In this document: positions 24,453-34,155 of the stretch, piece after piece
Layout of the letters: every line of letters begins with the position of its first letter
Numbering within the stretch: the stretch's first letter is position 1
Assembly: GCF_947500835.1 (NCBI RefSeq)
Contig: NZ_CANMTQ010000006.1
Coordinates: 62,001-126,000, forward strand
DNA length: 64,000 nucleotides
Direction: 5' to 3'
DNA from: an uncultured Halomonas sp.
GTDB lineage: Bacteria > Pseudomonadota > Gammaproteobacteria > Pseudomonadales > Halomonadaceae
Made by a program: the position numbers and the translations under genes
The notes under the pieces: model-generated
The model's input: only the letters and a program-made list of their open reading frames with translations
What the model was told of the DNA's origin: nothing
Databases searched by the model: none

Positions 24453-25676
24453 TTACGGGTTCTGTTCGCTTGGTTGCGGTAGTGCCGGCAGCGATCTATC
24501 GAGCAGCTCGACACTCTGACGATAATAGAGCTGGCTTTTGCTGTGCTCGCCCATATTGGCGAACAATCGCGCCAGTTCGGCACATACGACCCCGTTGGGA
24601 CGCTGGCGCTGACTAGCCTCGAAATACTCTTGCGCCTTGCCCCAGTACGCATTACGTAGCGAGAGCCGGCCTAGTGTCAGCAATAGATCAGGATCGTTGG
24701 GTCGCTCCTGCAGCCATTTTTCCGCATAGGCAAGCTGGCGTCCTGCATCGACATTGAGTACGCCGTAGCGCAATACCAATCGGTTATCCCAATGCTCTCT
24801 AAGGGTATGGCGCAAGAGGCGTTCCGCAAGCCCCTCTTCGTTACCCCGCACCAGCGCCTCGGTGTAGAGTCCTACCAGTTCGATGTCGGTGCGCAGATAA
24901 TCCGGGATATCCGCCCATAGGCTACGTACCCGCTCGATATCGCTGGGATTACGAGCCGCTTGTATCAATAGCTCGCGATAAGCACGCTTTTCGAGCTCAT
25001 GCCGCTCCTCTTGGGTCACCAGCTGGTGGCGCGCCAATCTTGGCATCAAGCGACGCAGACCATCCCAGTCGTTGACGCTCAGATAGGCTTGCTTGAGCAG
25101 CTTGAGCACCTGGGGATGCTCGGGAAGCTGACGTTCAAGGCGTGTGAGCGTCGCCAGCGCCTCTTCGAACTGCTGACGGTCGAGCATCAGCTGGGCCTGC
25201 ACCATGCCAACCGCCGTATCAGCGCCTTCGGTGCTGTAATGCGCTCGCTTCAATAGCACGTCGGCCTGGTCATAACGCCCCTGGTAATGGGCAGCCAACG
25301 CCGCGGAAAGATAATTGACCAGCGGTGTGCTCGAATCGTCCGCGGCGCGGGTCAAAGCCTTTTCCGCCCGCTTCCAGCGTCCTTCCGCCAGTGCGACCAA
25401 TCCCCGCACCGTGCGGCGCATGGCGTTACGGTTACGGTTGCGGCTGTTCCAGATCTTGAGACGACTGACCGGACGACGCAGCCGCGACAACAGTCTCAGC
25501 AAGAAATGTAAAACGAGGAATAGCGCCAGCAGCAGTACCAGACCGAACCAGAATGAGGTCTGAAACGACGTATCGCCTACCCGGATGAGCCAGTAGCCCG
25601 GCACGGCCTGCATCAACTGACCGAACAAGGCGCCGATGGCGAGCCCGAGAACGATGATGAGAATGAGCTTCCTCAT
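24453..25676 (-). CDS. hemY: HemY, inner-membrane TPR protein of heme biosynthesis
   Basis: A 407-residue HemY N-domain protein. Two helices at the N-terminus (LILIIVLGLAIGALFGQLMQ and SFWFGLVLLLALFLVLHFLL) are followed by a cytoplasmic or periplasmic TPR solenoid (ALAAHYQGRYDQADVLLKRA, LLTLGRLSLRNAYWGKAQEY). Its biochemical role is not settled; it is found with the late tetrapyrrole genes in proteobacteria and is unrelated to protoporphyrinogen oxidase HemY of Bacillus. It overlaps hemX by four bases (ATGA) and ends the operon. Confidence 0.92.
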   Translation of the reverse strand: MRKLILIIVLGLAIGALFGQLMQAVPGYWLIRVGDTSFQTSFWFGLVLLLALFLVLHFLLRLLSRLRRPVSRLKIWNSRNRNRNAMRRTVRGLVALAEGRWKRAEKALTRAADDSSTPLVNYLSAALAAHYQGRYDQADVLLKRAHYSTEGADTAVGMVQAQLMLDRQQFEEALATLTRLERQLPEHPQVLKLLKQAYLSVNDWDGLRRLMPRLARHQLVTQEERHELEKRAYRELLIQAARNPSDIERVRSLWADIPDYLRTDIELVGLYTEALVRGNEEGLAERLLRHTLREHWDNRLVLRYGVLNVDAGRQLAYAEKWLQERPNDPDLLLTLGRLSLRNAYWGKAQEYFEASQRQRPNGVVCAELARLFANMGEHSKSQLYYRQSVELLDRSLPALPQPSEQNP

Positions 25677-27370
25677 GCGTCAGCGCTCCCGCCGTCCTGA
25701 CGGCGCTTCATGAAATCACGTAGTTGCTGCAGGGACTCGCTGATGTCCGGCAGTTCAGGCTGTATCGTTTTTTCAGATAGCTGAGGCAATTGCTCGAGAA
25801 CCTTCTTCACACCGTCGCTATCCGGATCGTAATACCCGTCGATCAACGCACCAGCTTTTTCGAGGCTCGCCTTATAAAGCTCGGGATTGGCCTGCAACAC
25901 CGCCAATTGTGCCTGCTCCAGCTGTAGACGTACGTTCTGGCGCAGATAAGACTCCTGCTGCGGTGTCATCAGCGCCTCCAGGGCTTGATCGTGCTTACGC
26001 ACCACGACCAGCTCCTTCAGCTCCTGACCGAAGCGAGAAAGCTGTTGCTGCCAGCCGCCTTCGACCTGAGACGTATCACCACCCTTGGCAGCAATCTGCT
26101 CGATATCCTGCTGCAACGGCAGCTTGGCCACCTGCTCCTGTATTCCCATGAGCGTCAGGTAAAGACCCGTGCGGTCGACGTCAGGCACGGAATTCAGCTC
26201 GCCAAGTTCGGATTGGATAGCACGGCGTACCGGGGTCAAGGCCGGGTTGTCGATTTCGGTCAGACGCTTGTCAGCCGTCTGCAGCAATGACTGCGCGCCA
26301 TTGACGTCACGTTCGAGCTGCAGACGCTGATTGGCAAGCTTCAGCAAATACTCGACTTCGGCATAAACCCATTCGCTTTCATCGGTCTGCTGCTGGCTGG
26401 AAAGCTGCTCCAGCACACGGTCCAGGGTCTGATTGACATCGTCCTGGTACTGCTGCATCTGCGAGTCAAGATCTTGCTTCATATCCTCAAGAGCTTGTTC
26501 GCGCTGCTGGCTTACTTGATTCGTCTGGGATTCGAGTTGATCGACCTGGGATGAGAGCTGATCGATGTCACTGGCATTGCTCTCGACCTGGGACGACTGG
26601 GGCAGCTGCGCCAATCGCTGTTGTTGCGCCGACATCTGCTGCCACAGCCACCAGCCCGCAACCACGCCTGCCACTGCCAGGATCAAGACCAGCACCAGCG
26701 CCACGATACCGGCGGTACTACGCCCGCCGCCCCCGCCACCATGGTGACCGCTGGTTGCTGCACCCGACATGGCGCCGCCGCCGCCCGCTCCCGGCCTGGG
26801 CGCGGAGGTGCTTGCAGCTGCGGGCTGAGCAGATCCTTTTGTACCGGTGTTCGCCGTTCGAGTCGCTTCAGGCTTGGAGTCCGTGCTTGCTGCCGATGTA
26901 ACGGCAGGACCTGACTGGCTCCCAGAAGAACTAGCTGCAGACGTGGTGGCGGAGGTAGAAGTACTGCCCGTCGCTGCACCGCTTTGCGAGCGTGCGGCGG
27001 CGCTTTCACTTGAAACAGGCGTGGCTCCCGGTACAGAAGTAGAGGTTGCCGACTTGTCATCCGCGAGCTTGCTTGTCGATGGTTTGGCTGCCGTTTCCTT
27101 GCCTGGCGCCTTGCCTCTAGCGCTCTTGCCCGATCCACGTCGCGCGGAATGTCGTTTGCCAGCCTCGTCTTTACCCTGACTACCGAGCGTACTACCACCA
27201 GTCGTAGCGGTAGTATTTGTCGGCTCTTGAGAAGCGCTCGAGGGCGCTTCCCTGGTATCTGACGTTTGTTTCATGTCCGATGTATGCGATGCATCACTAG
27301 ATGACTGACTGTTATTGGCACCAACAGGTACCCCTTGTTGTTTGTCCTGATCGTGTCCTTGCTTGCTCAT
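25673..27370 (-). CDS. hemX: HemX, membrane-anchored protein with long disordered N-terminus
   Basis: A 565-residue protein of the HemX / uroporphyrinogen-III C-methyltransferase-like family. Residues 1-215 are low complexity, rich in Ser, Thr, Ala, Gln and Gly, longer than in E. coli HemX (about 390 residues in all). One helix follows (GIVALVLVLILAVAGVVAGW), then a coiled coil near residues 245-310 (QLSSQVDQLESQTNQVSQQR) and a helical C-terminal domain (WVYAEVEYLLKLANQRLQLE). Despite the name, no methyltransferase motifs are seen. It starts 6 bases after hemD. Role in heme synthesis is inferred from the operon. Confidence 0.9.
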   Translation of the reverse strand: MSKQGHDQDKQQGVPVGANNSQSSSDASHTSDMKQTSDTREAPSSASQEPTNTTATTGGSTLGSQGKDEAGKRHSARRGSGKSARGKAPGKETAAKPSTSKLADDKSATSTSVPGATPVSSESAAARSQSGAATGSTSTSATTSAASSSGSQSGPAVTSAASTDSKPEATRTANTGTKGSAQPAAASTSAPRPGAGGGGAMSGAATSGHHGGGGGGRSTAGIVALVLVLILAVAGVVAGWWLWQQMSAQQQRLAQLPQSSQVESNASDIDQLSSQVDQLESQTNQVSQQREQALEDMKQDLDSQMQQYQDDVNQTLDRVLEQLSSQQQTDESEWVYAEVEYLLKLANQRLQLERDVNGAQSLLQTADKRLTEIDNPALTPVRRAIQSELGELNSVPDVDRTGLYLTLMGIQEQVAKLPLQQDIEQIAAKGGDTSQVEGGWQQQLSRFGQELKELVVVRKHDQALEALMTPQQESYLRQNVRLQLEQAQLAVLQANPELYKASLEKAGALIDGYYDPDSDGVKKVLEQLPQLSEKTIQPELPDISESLQQLRDFMKRRQDGGSADA

Positions 27371-27376
27371 CTCTTG

Positions 27377-28165
27377 CTAGCCTTTTTCAAGATCGTCATG
27401 ATCGGCGCCACCCAGGTTGCAAACATCGGCCACAGCCACCGCCAAGGCGGAGGGCGTGGCACCTTGCGCCACTATAGGATGCAAAAATCCCAGCGTATTA
27501 GCCAGTGTAGCTAAACGCTGGCTGGAAACGATTAGCGGTTGGTTCAACGCCTTGGGCATGCACCATCCTGCCAGATGTTCGAGTACTTCGCCGCTGGTCA
27601 CCAGCAGCGCTGAAAAATCCCCATTTGCCAAGTGTAACGCGCCCACACCCTCAGGTGTCATCAGGTTACGTCGATATAATGCAATACGATCCACCCGGGC
27701 TCCGCGCTGCGCGAGACTGTCAGCGAGCAGGGTGCGCCCACCCTCACCCGCTACCAGCAATACCCGCTGCTGATCGAGCCGTTGCAGCGACGCCAATTGC
27801 AGCAATGCTTCGCTCGTATCCTCTTTGGCTGCAACGGGAATATGTACAGGCACATCAAGATGCTGATGCAATACTTGGGCGGTACCTGCTCCCACCGCAT
27901 AGAAGCGAGGCCCTAATGGTAGCTGCGGCCAATAGCGATCAAGCCCTTCCACCAGGCATTCGGCGGCAAAAGGGCTGATCACTACCACGGCATGGTAATG
28001 ATCGAAATCGAGCAACGCCTGGCGTATGACGTGACTCTCAGGGAGCGCCTCGAGCCGCATGATATCCAGGCTTTGCACTTCGGCGCCCAAGGCTTCAAGC
28101 GCGTGACGCAAGGGAATGCTACGAGCGCCAGGACGTGTGATCAGTACCCTGGGGCAATCATTCAT
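27377..28165 (-). CDS. hemD: Uroporphyrinogen-III synthase
   Basis: A 262-residue HemD. It closes and inverts ring D of hydroxymethylbilane to give uroporphyrinogen III. The sequence is weakly conserved in this family, but [20 protein letters not shown] at the start, [33 protein letters not shown] and [20 protein letters not shown] are the expected segments in the expected order. It overlaps the hemC stop by four bases (ATGA), so translation is coupled. Confidence 0.92.
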   Translation of the reverse strand: MNDCPRVLITRPGARSIPLRHALEALGAEVQSLDIMRLEALPESHVIRQALLDFDHYHAVVVISPFAAECLVEGLDRYWPQLPLGPRFYAVGAGTAQVLHQHLDVPVHIPVAAKEDTSEALLQLASLQRLDQQRVLLVAGEGGRTLLADSLAQRGARVDRIALYRRNLMTPEGVGALHLANGDFSALLVTSGEVLEHLAGWCMPKALNQPLIVSSQRLATLANTLGFLHPIVAQGATPSALAVAVADVCNLGGADHDDLEKG

Positions 28166-29106
28166 TCGGTATCGCCGTAGACCTCGGCCAGGATTTCTCC
28201 GGCGCCCTGATCGAGAAGATCCTCGGCTACGCGGATACCCAATATTTCCGGCTCATTCGCCGAGCCACGGCCTTCGGCACGCAGCACCCGCGAACCATCT
28301 GGCATGCCGACCAGGGCGCGCAGCCACAGGGTTCGCCCGCCTTCTTCGAGCACCGCATGACCGGCAATAGGCACCTGACACCCTCCATCCAGACGCGTAT
28401 TCATGGCGCGCTCGGCCCGCACCCGTGTCGCGGTATCCAGATGATCGAGAGGCACCAGCAAATTCAGTAATTCAGGATCATTGATCCGGCACTCGATGCC
28501 CAACGCCCCTTGGCCACAGGCAGGCAGGCTGACTTCCGCCGGCAGCTCCATGGTAATGCGTTCACTGAGTCCAAGCCGGCGTAATCCCGAGGTGGCTAGA
28601 ATAATGGCGTCGTATTCGCCATCATCAAGCTTGCGTAGTCGCGTCTGCACGTTGCCCCGCAGGGTCAGCACTTCCAGATCCGGGCGCTTCTCGCTGACCT
28701 GCAACCCTCGACGCAGACTGGACGTACCGACCTTGGCGCCTTGAGGCAAGGCGTCGAAGCTGGCGTAGTGATTGGAAACGAAGGCATCGGTAGCCTCCGC
28801 ACCTTCAAGGATTACCGATAGCCCCAATCCTTCAGGGAAGTGCATCGGCACATCCTTCATCGAATGCACTGCGATGTCTGCTCGACCGTCGAGCATCGAT
28901 TCTTCCAACTCTTTGACGAACAGCCCTTTACCCCCAACCTTGGCCAGGGACGTGTCGAGAATCTTGTCGCCTCGGGTGGACATGGCGACCAGTTCGACCT
29001 CGAGACCGGGATGCAACTCCATCAGGCGATCACGCACATGCTCGGCTTGCCACAAGGCCAGCATGCTTTTGCGGGTAGCAATACGAAGGGTCGTGATGGC
29101 GGACAC
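28162..29106 (-). CDS. hemC: Porphobilinogen deaminase (hydroxymethylbilane synthase)
   Basis: A 314-residue HemC that polymerises four porphobilinogens. [20 protein letters not shown] opens the chain. [22 protein letters not shown] and [20 protein letters not shown] carry the Arg residues that hold the growing chain. [11 protein letters not shown] contains the Cys that attaches the dipyrromethane cofactor. The start is a GTG at 29106 with AGGAG 7 bases upstream. It is the first gene of hemC-hemD-hemX-hemY, transcribed away from argH. Confidence 0.95.
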   Translation of the reverse strand: MSAITTLRIATRKSMLALWQAEHVRDRLMELHPGLEVELVAMSTRGDKILDTSLAKVGGKGLFVKELEESMLDGRADIAVHSMKDVPMHFPEGLGLSVILEGAEATDAFVSNHYASFDALPQGAKVGTSSLRRGLQVSEKRPDLEVLTLRGNVQTRLRKLDDGEYDAIILATSGLRRLGLSERITMELPAEVSLPACGQGALGIECRINDPELLNLLVPLDHLDTATRVRAERAMNTRLDGGCQVPIAGHAVLEEGGRTLWLRALVGMPDGSRVLRAEGRGSANEPEILGIRVAEDLLDQGAGEILAEVYGDTE

Positions 29107-29239
29107 GGCAAACTCCTGGTTCAGATGGTCGAGTTATCCGTCGACCACGATCGACGTCTGCCGCAACGGCGGCATTTGCTCCTCATGATAAAGCAGTCGC
29201 CGGTTTAGTAAAATCCAATAACGCTCACCGCTTCGGTCT

Positions 29240-29506
29240 AGGGCCTGTTGACGTTTCATCGCGAACCGCGTTGCTGCATCAAAAAGTGTCAGTCAAGGCG
29301 CGAAGCGCAGGGAAGGGTTATTCCCTTTTCACGTTTCGCAACGCAGAATGGCGCTTTTTGCTGCGCAACCCGAAGGGCTGGGCCAGTTTTTATCCGCTGC
29401 TGCGTTAGTCGTCGTTCATTTGGAATAACCAAATTTCTCTCCTCCTGCCTTGCCCCGAATAAAAACTGGCGCCAGCGCGGCCGTGAATGAAACGTCAACA
29501 GGCCCT
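29240..29506. mobile_element. 267-bp palindromic MITE-like element between hemC and argH
   Basis: Perfect 20-bp terminal inverted repeats, AGGGCCTGTTGACGTTTCAT at 29240-29259 and its complement at 29487-29506. A second, inner inverted pair lies at 29382-29393 (GCCAGTTTTTAT) and 29459-29470. Two internal hairpins, AAGGG-TTATT-CCCTT (29313-29327) and ATTTGG-AATAA-CCAAAT (29418-29434), belong to two diverged copies of one module in opposite orientation. No transposase frame is present, so it would be non-autonomous. No clear target-site duplication is visible at its edges. The flanks 29107-29239 and 29507-29620 hold the promoter regions of hemC and argH; I identified no boxes with confidence. 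Confidence 0.7.
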
Positions 29507-29620
29507 TGCATGGCGATCTCGCCTGTAACGATGACTCTGGTACAATCCTGGGCAAACTATCACCAAGAGCCTATTCACGATCATGAGCAGGCTCCAAGAC
29601 CGTGCAGGACGCATCGCACC

Positions 29621-31039
29621 ATGAGCCAGCAAACCAACCAGTCCTGGGGTGGCCGCTTCAGCGAGCCCACCGATGCCTTTGTCGAAAAGTTCACCGCCTC
29701 TGTGGATTTTGATCGTCGTCTCTATCATCACGACATTCGCGGCTCTAAGGCCCATGCCAGCATGCTCGAACGGGTCGGCGTACTGACCAGCGACGAATGC
29801 GAGGCTATCCTCGACGGGCTCGCCGAGGTCGAGGCAGAGATCGAGGCCGGCCAGTTTCCCTGGTCCGTCGCCCTTGAAGACGTGCATATGAACATCGAGG
29901 CGCGGCTGACCGAGAAGATCGGCACTACCGGTAAGAAGCTGCACACCGGGCGCTCGCGCAACGATCAGGTAGCCACGGACATTCGTCTTTATCTGCGTGA
30001 CGAGATCGACGTCATCAACGCGGAACTTGCGCGTCTGCGCAGCGGCATGATCGAGCTGGCGGACCGCGAAGCCGATACCCTCATGCCGGGCTTCACTCAC
30101 CTACAGACCGCTCAGCCGGTAACATTCGGCCATCATCTGCTGGCCTGGCAGGAGATGATCGCCCGGGATCAGGAGCGCCTGCGGGACTGCCGCAAGCGGG
30201 TCAACGTGATGCCCTTGGGAGCGGCGGCACTTGCCGGCACCACCTATCCCATCGATCGTCATGTTACCGCGGAACTGCTGGGATTCGAGTGTCCTGCCGA
30301 GAACTCCCTGGACGCGGTGAGCGATCGCGATTTCGCCATCGAGTTCGTGAGCTTTGCCAGCCTTTTGCTGATGCATCTTTCCCGCATGAGTGAAGAACTG
30401 GTGCTGTGGAGCAGCGCCCAGTTCGATTTCATCGATCTGCCGGATCGTTTCTGCACCGGCTCCTCGATCATGCCGCAGAAAAAGAACCCGGATGTGCCGG
30501 AACTGGTGCGGGGCAAGTCCGGGCGGGTTTATGGCCACCTGATGAGTCTGTTGACCTTGATGAAGTCCCAGCCGCTGGCCTACAACAAGGACAATCAGGA
30601 AGACAAGGAACCGTTGTTCGATACCCTGGATACCGTCAAGGGCTGCCTCAAGGCCTTTGCGGACATGGTGCCCGCCATCGAAGCCAAGACAGATAGCATG
30701 TATGAAGCGGCGCGGCGGGGTTTCTCAACCGCCACGGATCTGACGGATTATCTGGTGCGCAAGGGCGTGGCGTTCCGTGACGCTCACGAGATCGTTGGCC
30801 AGTCCGTGGCCTATGGTATTGAGCAAGGCAAGGACCTTTCCGAAATGAGTCTCGAGGAGTTACGCCAATTCTCTGACGCTATCACTGACGACGTTTTCGA
30901 GGTGCTGACCCTGGAAGGCTCCGTGGCCGCGCGTAACCATATCGGCGGTACCGCACCGAATCAGGTGCGAGCCGCAGCCCAGCGGGCCCGGGATGCGCTC
31001 GACGCAATGGCCAATTCGACATCGCCAGGAGGTGCTTGA
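29621..31039 (+). CDS. argH: Argininosuccinate lyase
   Basis: A 472-residue lyase of the fumarase/aspartase superfamily. It splits argininosuccinate into arginine and fumarate. [20 protein letters not shown] is the standard N-terminus. [37 protein letters not shown] and the signature loop [20 protein letters not shown] are all present, with the catalytic Ser in SSIMPQ. The start at 29621 fits the family; the frame is open upstream into the MITE-like element, but that part is not coding-like. lptM begins two bases after its stop. Confidence 0.96.
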   Translation: MSQQTNQSWGGRFSEPTDAFVEKFTASVDFDRRLYHHDIRGSKAHASMLERVGVLTSDECEAILDGLAEVEAEIEAGQFPWSVALEDVHMNIEARLTEKIGTTGKKLHTGRSRNDQVATDIRLYLRDEIDVINAELARLRSGMIELADREADTLMPGFTHLQTAQPVTFGHHLLAWQEMIARDQERLRDCRKRVNVMPLGAAALAGTTYPIDRHVTAELLGFECPAENSLDAVSDRDFAIEFVSFASLLLMHLSRMSEELVLWSSAQFDFIDLPDRFCTGSSIMPQKKNPDVPELVRGKSGRVYGHLMSLLTLMKSQPLAYNKDNQEDKEPLFDTLDTVKGCLKAFADMVPAIEAKTDSMYEAARRGFSTATDLTDYLVRKGVAFRDAHEIVGQSVAYGIEQGKDLSEMSLEELRQFSDAITDDVFEVLTLEGSVAARNHIGGTAPNQVRAAAQRARDALDAMANSTSPGGA

Positions 31040-31040
31040 C

Positions 31041-31241
31041 GTGCGCACCCTATCAAGTGTTGGCATCGCCCTGTTACTTTTGATGCTACTGGCGGGCTGC
31101 GGTCAGAAAGGCCCGCTTTACTCGCCCAGCGATGAAGAAGCCGCCGAGGCGTACGACCCTGCTCGTGAGTACACGGAACCCGGCCCCGAAAGAGACGATA
31201 GCGATACCGATGGCTTCCCCGACAGTAAAGAAGAGCGCTGA
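31041..31241 (+). CDS. lptM: LPS translocon maturation chaperone LptM (YifL-type lipoprotein)
   Basis: A 66-residue lipoprotein. The signal (VGIALLLLMLLAGC) has the lipobox LAGC near residue 20, followed by the family motif GQKGPLY and an acidic tail. LptM helps LptD acquire its native disulfides in the outer membrane (known in E. coli, where it was called YifL and also lies beside dapF). The start is a GTG at 31041 with AGGAGGT 7 bases upstream, inside the end of argH. lysA starts two bases after its stop. Confidence 0.88.
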   Translation: MRTLSSVGIALLLLMLLAGCGQKGPLYSPSDEEAAEAYDPAREYTEPGPERDDSDTDGFPDSKEER

Positions 31242-31243
31242 GC

Positions 31244-32500
31244 ATGGATCACTTCGACTATCGTAACGACATCCTTCATGCCGAAGACGTGCCTGTGGCC
31301 AGCATCGCCGAGCGTTTCGGCACCCCCTGCTATGTCTATTCTCGAGCCACCCTGGAACGCCACTATCGTGCCTACAGCGAAGCGTTGGGCGATCATCCGC
31401 ATCTGATCTGCTACGCGGTCAAGGCCAACTCCAACCTGGCGGTGCTCAATGTACTGGCACGCATGGGAGCGGGCTTCGATATCGTTTCCCTGGGAGAGTT
31501 GGAACGAGTGCTGGCCGCAGGGGGCGATCCTGCCAAGGTGGTCTTTTCCGGAGTTGCCAAGCAGGCCGATGAAATGGCCCGAGCGCTGGACGTGGGCATC
31601 AAGTGCTTCAACGTGGAATCCCTGCCGGAGCTTGAGCGCCTCAATGACGTAGCAGCGCAGCTGGGTAAGGTCGCGGCGGTGTCAGTGCGGGTCAATCCGG
31701 ATGTGGACGCCCGCACTCACCCCTATATTTCAACCGGGCTCAAGGCCAACAAATTCGGGATCCCGGTGGATCAGGCTCTCGACGTCTATGCTCGAGCGGC
31801 CGCCATGGAAAACGTTCGAGCCGTGGGTATCGACTGTCATATCGGCTCTCAGCTCACCGAACTCTCGCCATTCCTCGACGCCTTGGACCGTTTGCTGGTA
31901 CTGCTCGATAGGCTCGGTGAACAGGGCATCGTCATTGAACACCTCGATCTGGGCGGTGGCCTGGGCGTGCCCTATCGCGACGAACGGCCCCCACAGCCCT
32001 TCGACTACGCCCGCGCCCTGCTCGAGCGTCTCGAGGGGCGCGAGCTTACCCTGCTGTTCGAGCCGGGTCGCTCGATCGCCGCCAACGCGGGCATCCTGTT
32101 GACCCGGGTCGAATATCTAAAGCCCGGCGAAACGAAGAACTTTGCCATCATTGACGCGGGCATGAACGATCTGATTCGCCCTTCGCTCTATCAGGCCTGG
32201 CAGGCGATCATCCCGGTGGATAAGCGAACTCCCCAAAACAGGGCGCTCTATGACGTGGTCGGTCCGGTATGTGAAACCGGCGACTTCCTGGGCAAGGATC
32301 GCGAACTGGCCCTGACCGAGGGGGATCTGCTGGCAGTGCGCTCTGCCGGTGCCTACGGCTTCGTGATGGCGTCTAACTACAACAGTCGCCCGCGTCCGCC
32401 GGAGATCATGGTGGATGGCGACCAGATGCATGAAGTACGACGCCGCGAAACCCTCGAGGCGCTATGGAATGGTGAAGCCCTGCTGCCGGAGAGGTTGTGA
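31244..32500 (+). CDS. lysA: Diaminopimelate decarboxylase
   Basis: A 418-residue PLP enzyme of fold type III. It converts meso-diaminopimelate to lysine, the last step of the pathway. [20 protein letters not shown] carries the PLP lysine. [36 protein letters not shown] and [11 protein letters not shown] bind the cofactor, and [15 protein letters not shown] holds the active-site Cys from the partner subunit. It lies between lptM and dapF, with which it overlaps at the stop codon (TGATG). Confidence 0.96.
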   Translation: MDHFDYRNDILHAEDVPVASIAERFGTPCYVYSRATLERHYRAYSEALGDHPHLICYAVKANSNLAVLNVLARMGAGFDIVSLGELERVLAAGGDPAKVVFSGVAKQADEMARALDVGIKCFNVESLPELERLNDVAAQLGKVAAVSVRVNPDVDARTHPYISTGLKANKFGIPVDQALDVYARAAAMENVRAVGIDCHIGSQLTELSPFLDALDRLLVLLDRLGEQGIVIEHLDLGGGLGVPYRDERPPQPFDYARALLERLEGRELTLLFEPGRSIAANAGILLTRVEYLKPGETKNFAIIDAGMNDLIRPSLYQAWQAIIPVDKRTPQNRALYDVVGPVCETGDFLGKDRELALTEGDLLAVRSAGAYGFVMASNYNSRPRPPEIMVDGDQMHEVRRRETLEALWNGEALLPERL

Positions 32501-33333
32501 TGTTGCTGCAATTTACCAAGATGCAAGGTCTGGGCAACGACTTCATGATGATCGATCTGGTCACCCAGCGCGCGAGACTGGAAACAGAACAGATTCGCCG
32601 GTTGGCGGATCGCCATTTTGGCGTTGGTTTCGATCAGTTGCTCACCGTCGAGCCGCCTCGCGACCCGGAGATGGACTTTCGCTATCGCATTTACAATGCG
32701 GATGGCAGTGAAGTGGAAAACTGCGGCAACGGCGCCCGCTGCTTTGCACGTTTCGTTTACGATCAGCGCCTGACGCATAAGCGTGAGATTCGCGTCGAGA
32801 CCCAGGGCGGCCCTCTTACCCTCATGATCGAGGACGATGGCCGGGTACGGGTCGACATGGGCAAGCCGCGTTTCGAACCGGAGATGGTGCCCTTCAGTGC
32901 AGAACAGGATCTGCTCTTGCATGCTTTGGAAGCCGATGGCGAACATCTTGAAATCGGCGTAGTGTCGATGGGGAATCCCCATGCGTTATTGCGCGTTGAC
33001 GATGTCGATACCGCCCCCGTGGCGCGCCTTGGTAGCGCCATCGAAAGGCACCCTCGGTTTCCGCGGCGCGTCAATGCGGGTTTCATGCAGGTCGTGACAC
33101 GTCAGGAAATACGGCTACGGGTTTTCGAGCGCGGAGTCGGCGAAACCCTGGCATGCGGTACGGGCGCCTGCGCAGCCGTGGCAAACGGCATCCGTTGGGG
33201 GCTGCTTGAAAGCCCAGTGGAGGTCAATTTACCCGGCGGCCGGCTGACCATCGAGTGGTCCGCCGAAGACGCGACCATGTTCATGACCGGCCCCGCCGTC
33301 AAGGTATTCGATGGCCGCGTTCCCCTTAGCTGA
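32500..33333 (+). CDS. dapF: Diaminopimelate epimerase
   Basis: A 277-residue cofactor-free epimerase that interconverts LL- and meso-diaminopimelate, feeding both lysine and peptidoglycan. The two catalytic cysteines are in [16 protein letters not shown] and [28 protein letters not shown] is the conserved N-terminus. The ATG at 32500 has GGAGAGG 5 bases upstream and overlaps the lysA stop; a GTG at 32497 is too close to that site. Confidence 0.96.
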   Translation: MLLQFTKMQGLGNDFMMIDLVTQRARLETEQIRRLADRHFGVGFDQLLTVEPPRDPEMDFRYRIYNADGSEVENCGNGARCFARFVYDQRLTHKREIRVETQGGPLTLMIEDDGRVRVDMGKPRFEPEMVPFSAEQDLLLHALEADGEHLEIGVVSMGNPHALLRVDDVDTAPVARLGSAIERHPRFPRRVNAGFMQVVTRQEIRLRVFERGVGETLACGTGACAAVANGIRWGLLESPVEVNLPGGRLTIEWSAEDATMFMTGPAVKVFDGRVPLS

Positions 33334-33368
33334 TTGCGTACAACAGGTTGCAACGAGGTAGATTATTC

Positions 33369-34085
33369 ATGCCCCAAGCCCAAGCCCCGGACACCCCTCA
33401 GACATTGGATCCCGAGCGCGTGGCCCAATGGCTGACCCAGCATCCCGACTTCTTCGTCGAGCGCGAGGGGCTATTACAACAACTCAAGGTGCCTCATCCG
33501 GACGCCGAAGGAGCCATATCGCTGCTCGAGCGTCTTGTGCTCGACCTACGCAGACGCGCCGAAGGTGCCGAAGGGCGCCTGGAACAGCTGCTTGAATCGG
33601 CGCGGCACAACGAATCCCAGTATCGGCGTACCCGAGAGTTGGTATTGGCACTACTCGAGGCGGAAAACAACGATGCCCTGGGCCAGGCGTTGGCGACACA
33701 GCTCTCCGAGCGTTTTCGTACCCAATCCGTAGCGCTATGGTGCGCCTCCAGTCTGACGGATGCTGAACCCATGGCACCGCAACCGCCCCGCTTCGTCCTC
33801 GATGACAACGCTGGGGCACGTTTAGGGGCGTTGCTCGATGGCCGCGCCAGTCGCTGCCGACGCTTGTCACGCAAGGATTGGCAGCTACTGCTGCCGCATA
33901 TCGAACCGCCCAAGAAGGCGGGTTCCTGCGCTCTGACGCGCCTGGCCCTGGGCGAACCCTTGGGGTATCTAGTGCTGGCCAGCCATGACACAGAGCATTT
34001 TCGCGCCAGCCTGGACACGCTATTCACTGAATACCTGGGCGAAGTCGTTGCGCGCTTGATGGTTCAGCATAGCCGGTCCCGCTGA
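33369..34085 (+). CDS. DUF484 family protein (YigA-like)
   Basis: A 238-residue DUF484 protein, which lies between dapF and xerC in most gammaproteobacteria. The N-terminal ERVAQWLTQHPDFFVEREGL is the family signature. A coiled coil (LERLVLDLRRRAEGAEGRLE) follows, then a GAF-like domain to the end. Function is unknown. I chose the ATG at 33369 with GAGGT about 10 bases upstream. Its stop codon is part of a 22-base tandem hairpin repeat. Confidence 0.88.
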   Translation: MPQAQAPDTPQTLDPERVAQWLTQHPDFFVEREGLLQQLKVPHPDAEGAISLLERLVLDLRRRAEGAEGRLEQLLESARHNESQYRRTRELVLALLEAENNDALGQALATQLSERFRTQSVALWCASSLTDAEPMAPQPPRFVLDDNAGARLGALLDGRASRCRRLSRKDWQLLLPHIEPPKKAGSCALTRLALGEPLGYLVLASHDTEHFRASLDTLFTEYLGEVVARLMVQHSRSR

Positions 34086-34126
34086 GGCTTTTTAAAAGCC
34101 CGCTTGAGGCTTTTCATAAGCCCGCT
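34083..34126 (+). repeat. Tandem duplicated 22-base hairpin unit before xerC
   Basis: Two adjacent 22-base units, 34083-34104 and 34105-34126, each with the form TGAGGCTTTT, three bases, AAGCCCGCT; 20 of 22 bases agree. Each unit folds (GGCTTTT with AAAAGCC in the first, GGCTT with AAGCC in the second). A truncated third start (TGAAGCT) follows. The TGA stop of the DUF484 gene is the first three bases of unit 1. It may attenuate or protect mRNA between the two genes. Confidence 0.6.
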
Positions 34127-34155
34127 GAAGCTCCTCACAAACCACCGAGCGCTCC

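Noticed and set aside
29450..29620. Upstream in-frame extension of argH through the MITE-like element
   Set aside because: The known N-terminus of the family begins at 29621; the upstream 57 codons include the terminal repeat and show no conserved motif.
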